Positions 62,769 to 64,000 of a DNA stretch of 64,000 nt are shown piece after piece. Source of the DNA: Bryoerythrophyllum caledonicum (lineage: Eukaryota > Streptophyta > Bryopsida > Pottiales > Pottiaceae); contig OZ020516.1 of assembly GCA_963971425.1 (NCBI GenBank), positions 38,242,199-38,306,198 on the forward strand. The letters run 5' to 3'. The translations under genes were made by a program, and so were the position numbers. Each line of letters opens with the position of its first letter. Position 1 is the first letter of the stretch. Below the pieces are notes generated by a model. The model did no database searches. It saw nothing but the letters and a program-made list of their open reading frames with translations, and was not told the origin of the DNA.

Positions 62769-63303
62769 AAGTGATATTTTCAACAGAAGCTTGGGGTGCC
62801 TTGAATATCCTGCCGAGATGCGCCAAGGATGGATAAACACACGAGCTTTATTTTATTGATAGCTCAATATAGATTATTTTATTTTATTATAGAATAGTTT
62901 AATTATAATTTTTTACATAGTGTTGATATACATCTTAAATTATATGACATTTACATAATACTATTTTATATAGATTTGAAATATCATCCATTTAAATCTT
63001 GCATCAAAACTTGTTAATACAAATTTTATATGACAACAATATAACAAATTTTCAATGATTTAAACAATATTGACTCTCTATGAAAACGATATTACAAATC
63101 CTTGTTACGATATGATTTTTATACAACATTGTCCCCATCTCCTAGGATTTTGTGATGTGAGGTTGTCCAAAATTCATTACCGTATACTAAAAGAAAATAA
63201 AAGAGAAAAATGGAATCTAAAAAAGTGCTAAAATCATGTATACTGTATATTGATGTTTATTTCTTTGTGTTTCTATGTTTAAGTTTTGTACTCCCGAGTT
63301 TAA
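62769..63303. other. AT-rich intergenic region
   Basis: Nothing recognised. Confidence 0.4.
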
Positions 63304-63425
63304 CCCTTTAACGTCGGGTTGGCGATGGCGCAACCATCCATCTAAGAGTATACTAGATATTGCATTTAAGAATCTATTACACTCGTAGATGATGGTCGTG
63401 CTCTAATGAGGCTGGCGTTAAAGGG
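63304..63425. mobile_element. 122-bp piggyBac-like MITE with TTAA target duplication
   Basis: The ends CCCTTTAACG (63304-63313) and CGTTAAAGGG (63416-63425) are exact inverted repeats, and TTAA flanks both sides (63300-63303, 63426-63429). TTAA target sites and CCY-starting termini are the hallmark of piggyBac elements. The 122-bp interior is non-coding. A matching right end occurs alone near 10247-10260. Confidence 0.82.
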
Positions 63426-63669
63426 TTAAGGGAGTCCGTTCCCATGTTATTATTTAGGGTTCTTGATCTTCAAGAAAATTGACTTTTCTAAAACTGTAGT
63501 AGAAACAATATGTGGCCAAAGGAAACAAAAATTGAACATTTGTTTTTAGTAATAGTCTTAGTTATTAATGAAATGTAAATTTAAAAAATCATTAATTGAA
63601 CAAGCTAATGATCTAAAATATAATAATAATGAACAAAAAGAACCCCTCTTGCCTTTAACAAGGCAAGGC
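63426..63669. other. AT-rich spacer
   Basis: Nothing recognised. Confidence 0.4.
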
Positions 63670-63858
63670 GAGTGATGTGATACCCCCATAATGTGATACC
63701 CATGTCTATGTGTATGATTTCTCCCATGTATAATATCCCCTTGGATATCCATGACATGATACCCCATAGAAATCTATGACGTGATATCCTAGTGGAAATC
63801 CCATGACGTGAAATCCCCATGACATTATATCCCCATGGAGGAATCCATGACATGTCAT
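63670..63858. repeat. Degenerate minisatellite, 'catgacrtgatatcccc' type
   Basis: Eight to nine imperfect units of roughly 18-24 bases containing 'atgayrtgatayccc' or 'atgacatnatatcccc'. The open frames across it on the minus strand (Trp/Gly/Ile/His repeats) are translated repeat, not a gene. Confidence 0.75.
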
Positions 63859-64000
63859 TTACTTTGTATACTTGTTATTTACTTCATATACCCAAAATAG
63901 TATACCATGTTTTTTCATCGAAACAACTAACTTGTCATCCAAATAATTCCATCCAACATATTTTGGCAGGAATTGTTGGAAATTGCCATACAAACGGACA

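Noticed and set aside
63558..63853. Minus-strand ORFs with Trp-Gly-Tyr/His repeats
   Set aside because: These are translations of the minisatellite at 63670-63858.

Overview
The window looks like nuclear DNA of a land plant. It has short GT-AG introns, a plastid-type aminotransferase with a transit peptide, plant-specific DC1 and BTB families, and a Ty1/copia element primed by the plant initiator-Met tRNA complement. The LINE family, the intronless GC-rich glycosidase and the DC1 protein architecture suggest a bryophyte or other non-seed plant, but the species cannot be fixed from the sequence.

Five genes are well supported. On the minus strand: a five-exon DC1 zinc-finger/coiled-coil protein (1819-4801); a ten-exon plastidial aspartate/prephenate aminotransferase (6071-9461), whose exons join in frame to 492 residues; and a 13-exon SAC3/GANP homologue of the TREX-2 mRNA export complex (37810-45659), about 1540 residues. 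On the plus strand: an intronless BTB/POZ-type protein (21903-23594) and an intronless, GC-rich GH78 alpha-L-rhamnosidase (34286-36709). They share no operon or pathway; this is ordinary eukaryotic gene spacing with wide AT-rich gaps.

The rest is mobile DNA and its remains. A degenerate Ty1/copia element with two 186-bp LTRs spans 11703-16726 and carries an antisense ORF ending in an RNase H1 N-terminal (hybrid-binding) domain. A decayed Helitron Rep-helicase sits at 24233-27590, interrupted by a short inverted-repeat element (25097-25664). Several TTAA-type and other miniature elements, minisatellites and an inverted dispersed repeat (1-655 against 17868-18518) are scattered through the gaps.

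The most unusual part is 46937 to about 60900: two tandem minus-strand copies of one non-LTR retrotransposon. Together they show an ORF1, a degenerate 2A-like peptide, an APE-type endonuclease, a reverse transcriptase (YADD), an RNase H, a CCHC finger and a C-terminal region resembling the restriction-like endonuclease of R2/Dualen elements. If that last assignment holds, this is a dual-endonuclease (Dualen/RandI-like) LINE in a plant genome, with a hairpin plus (TTC)n 3' end. Both copies are broken by stops, frameshifts or deletion.
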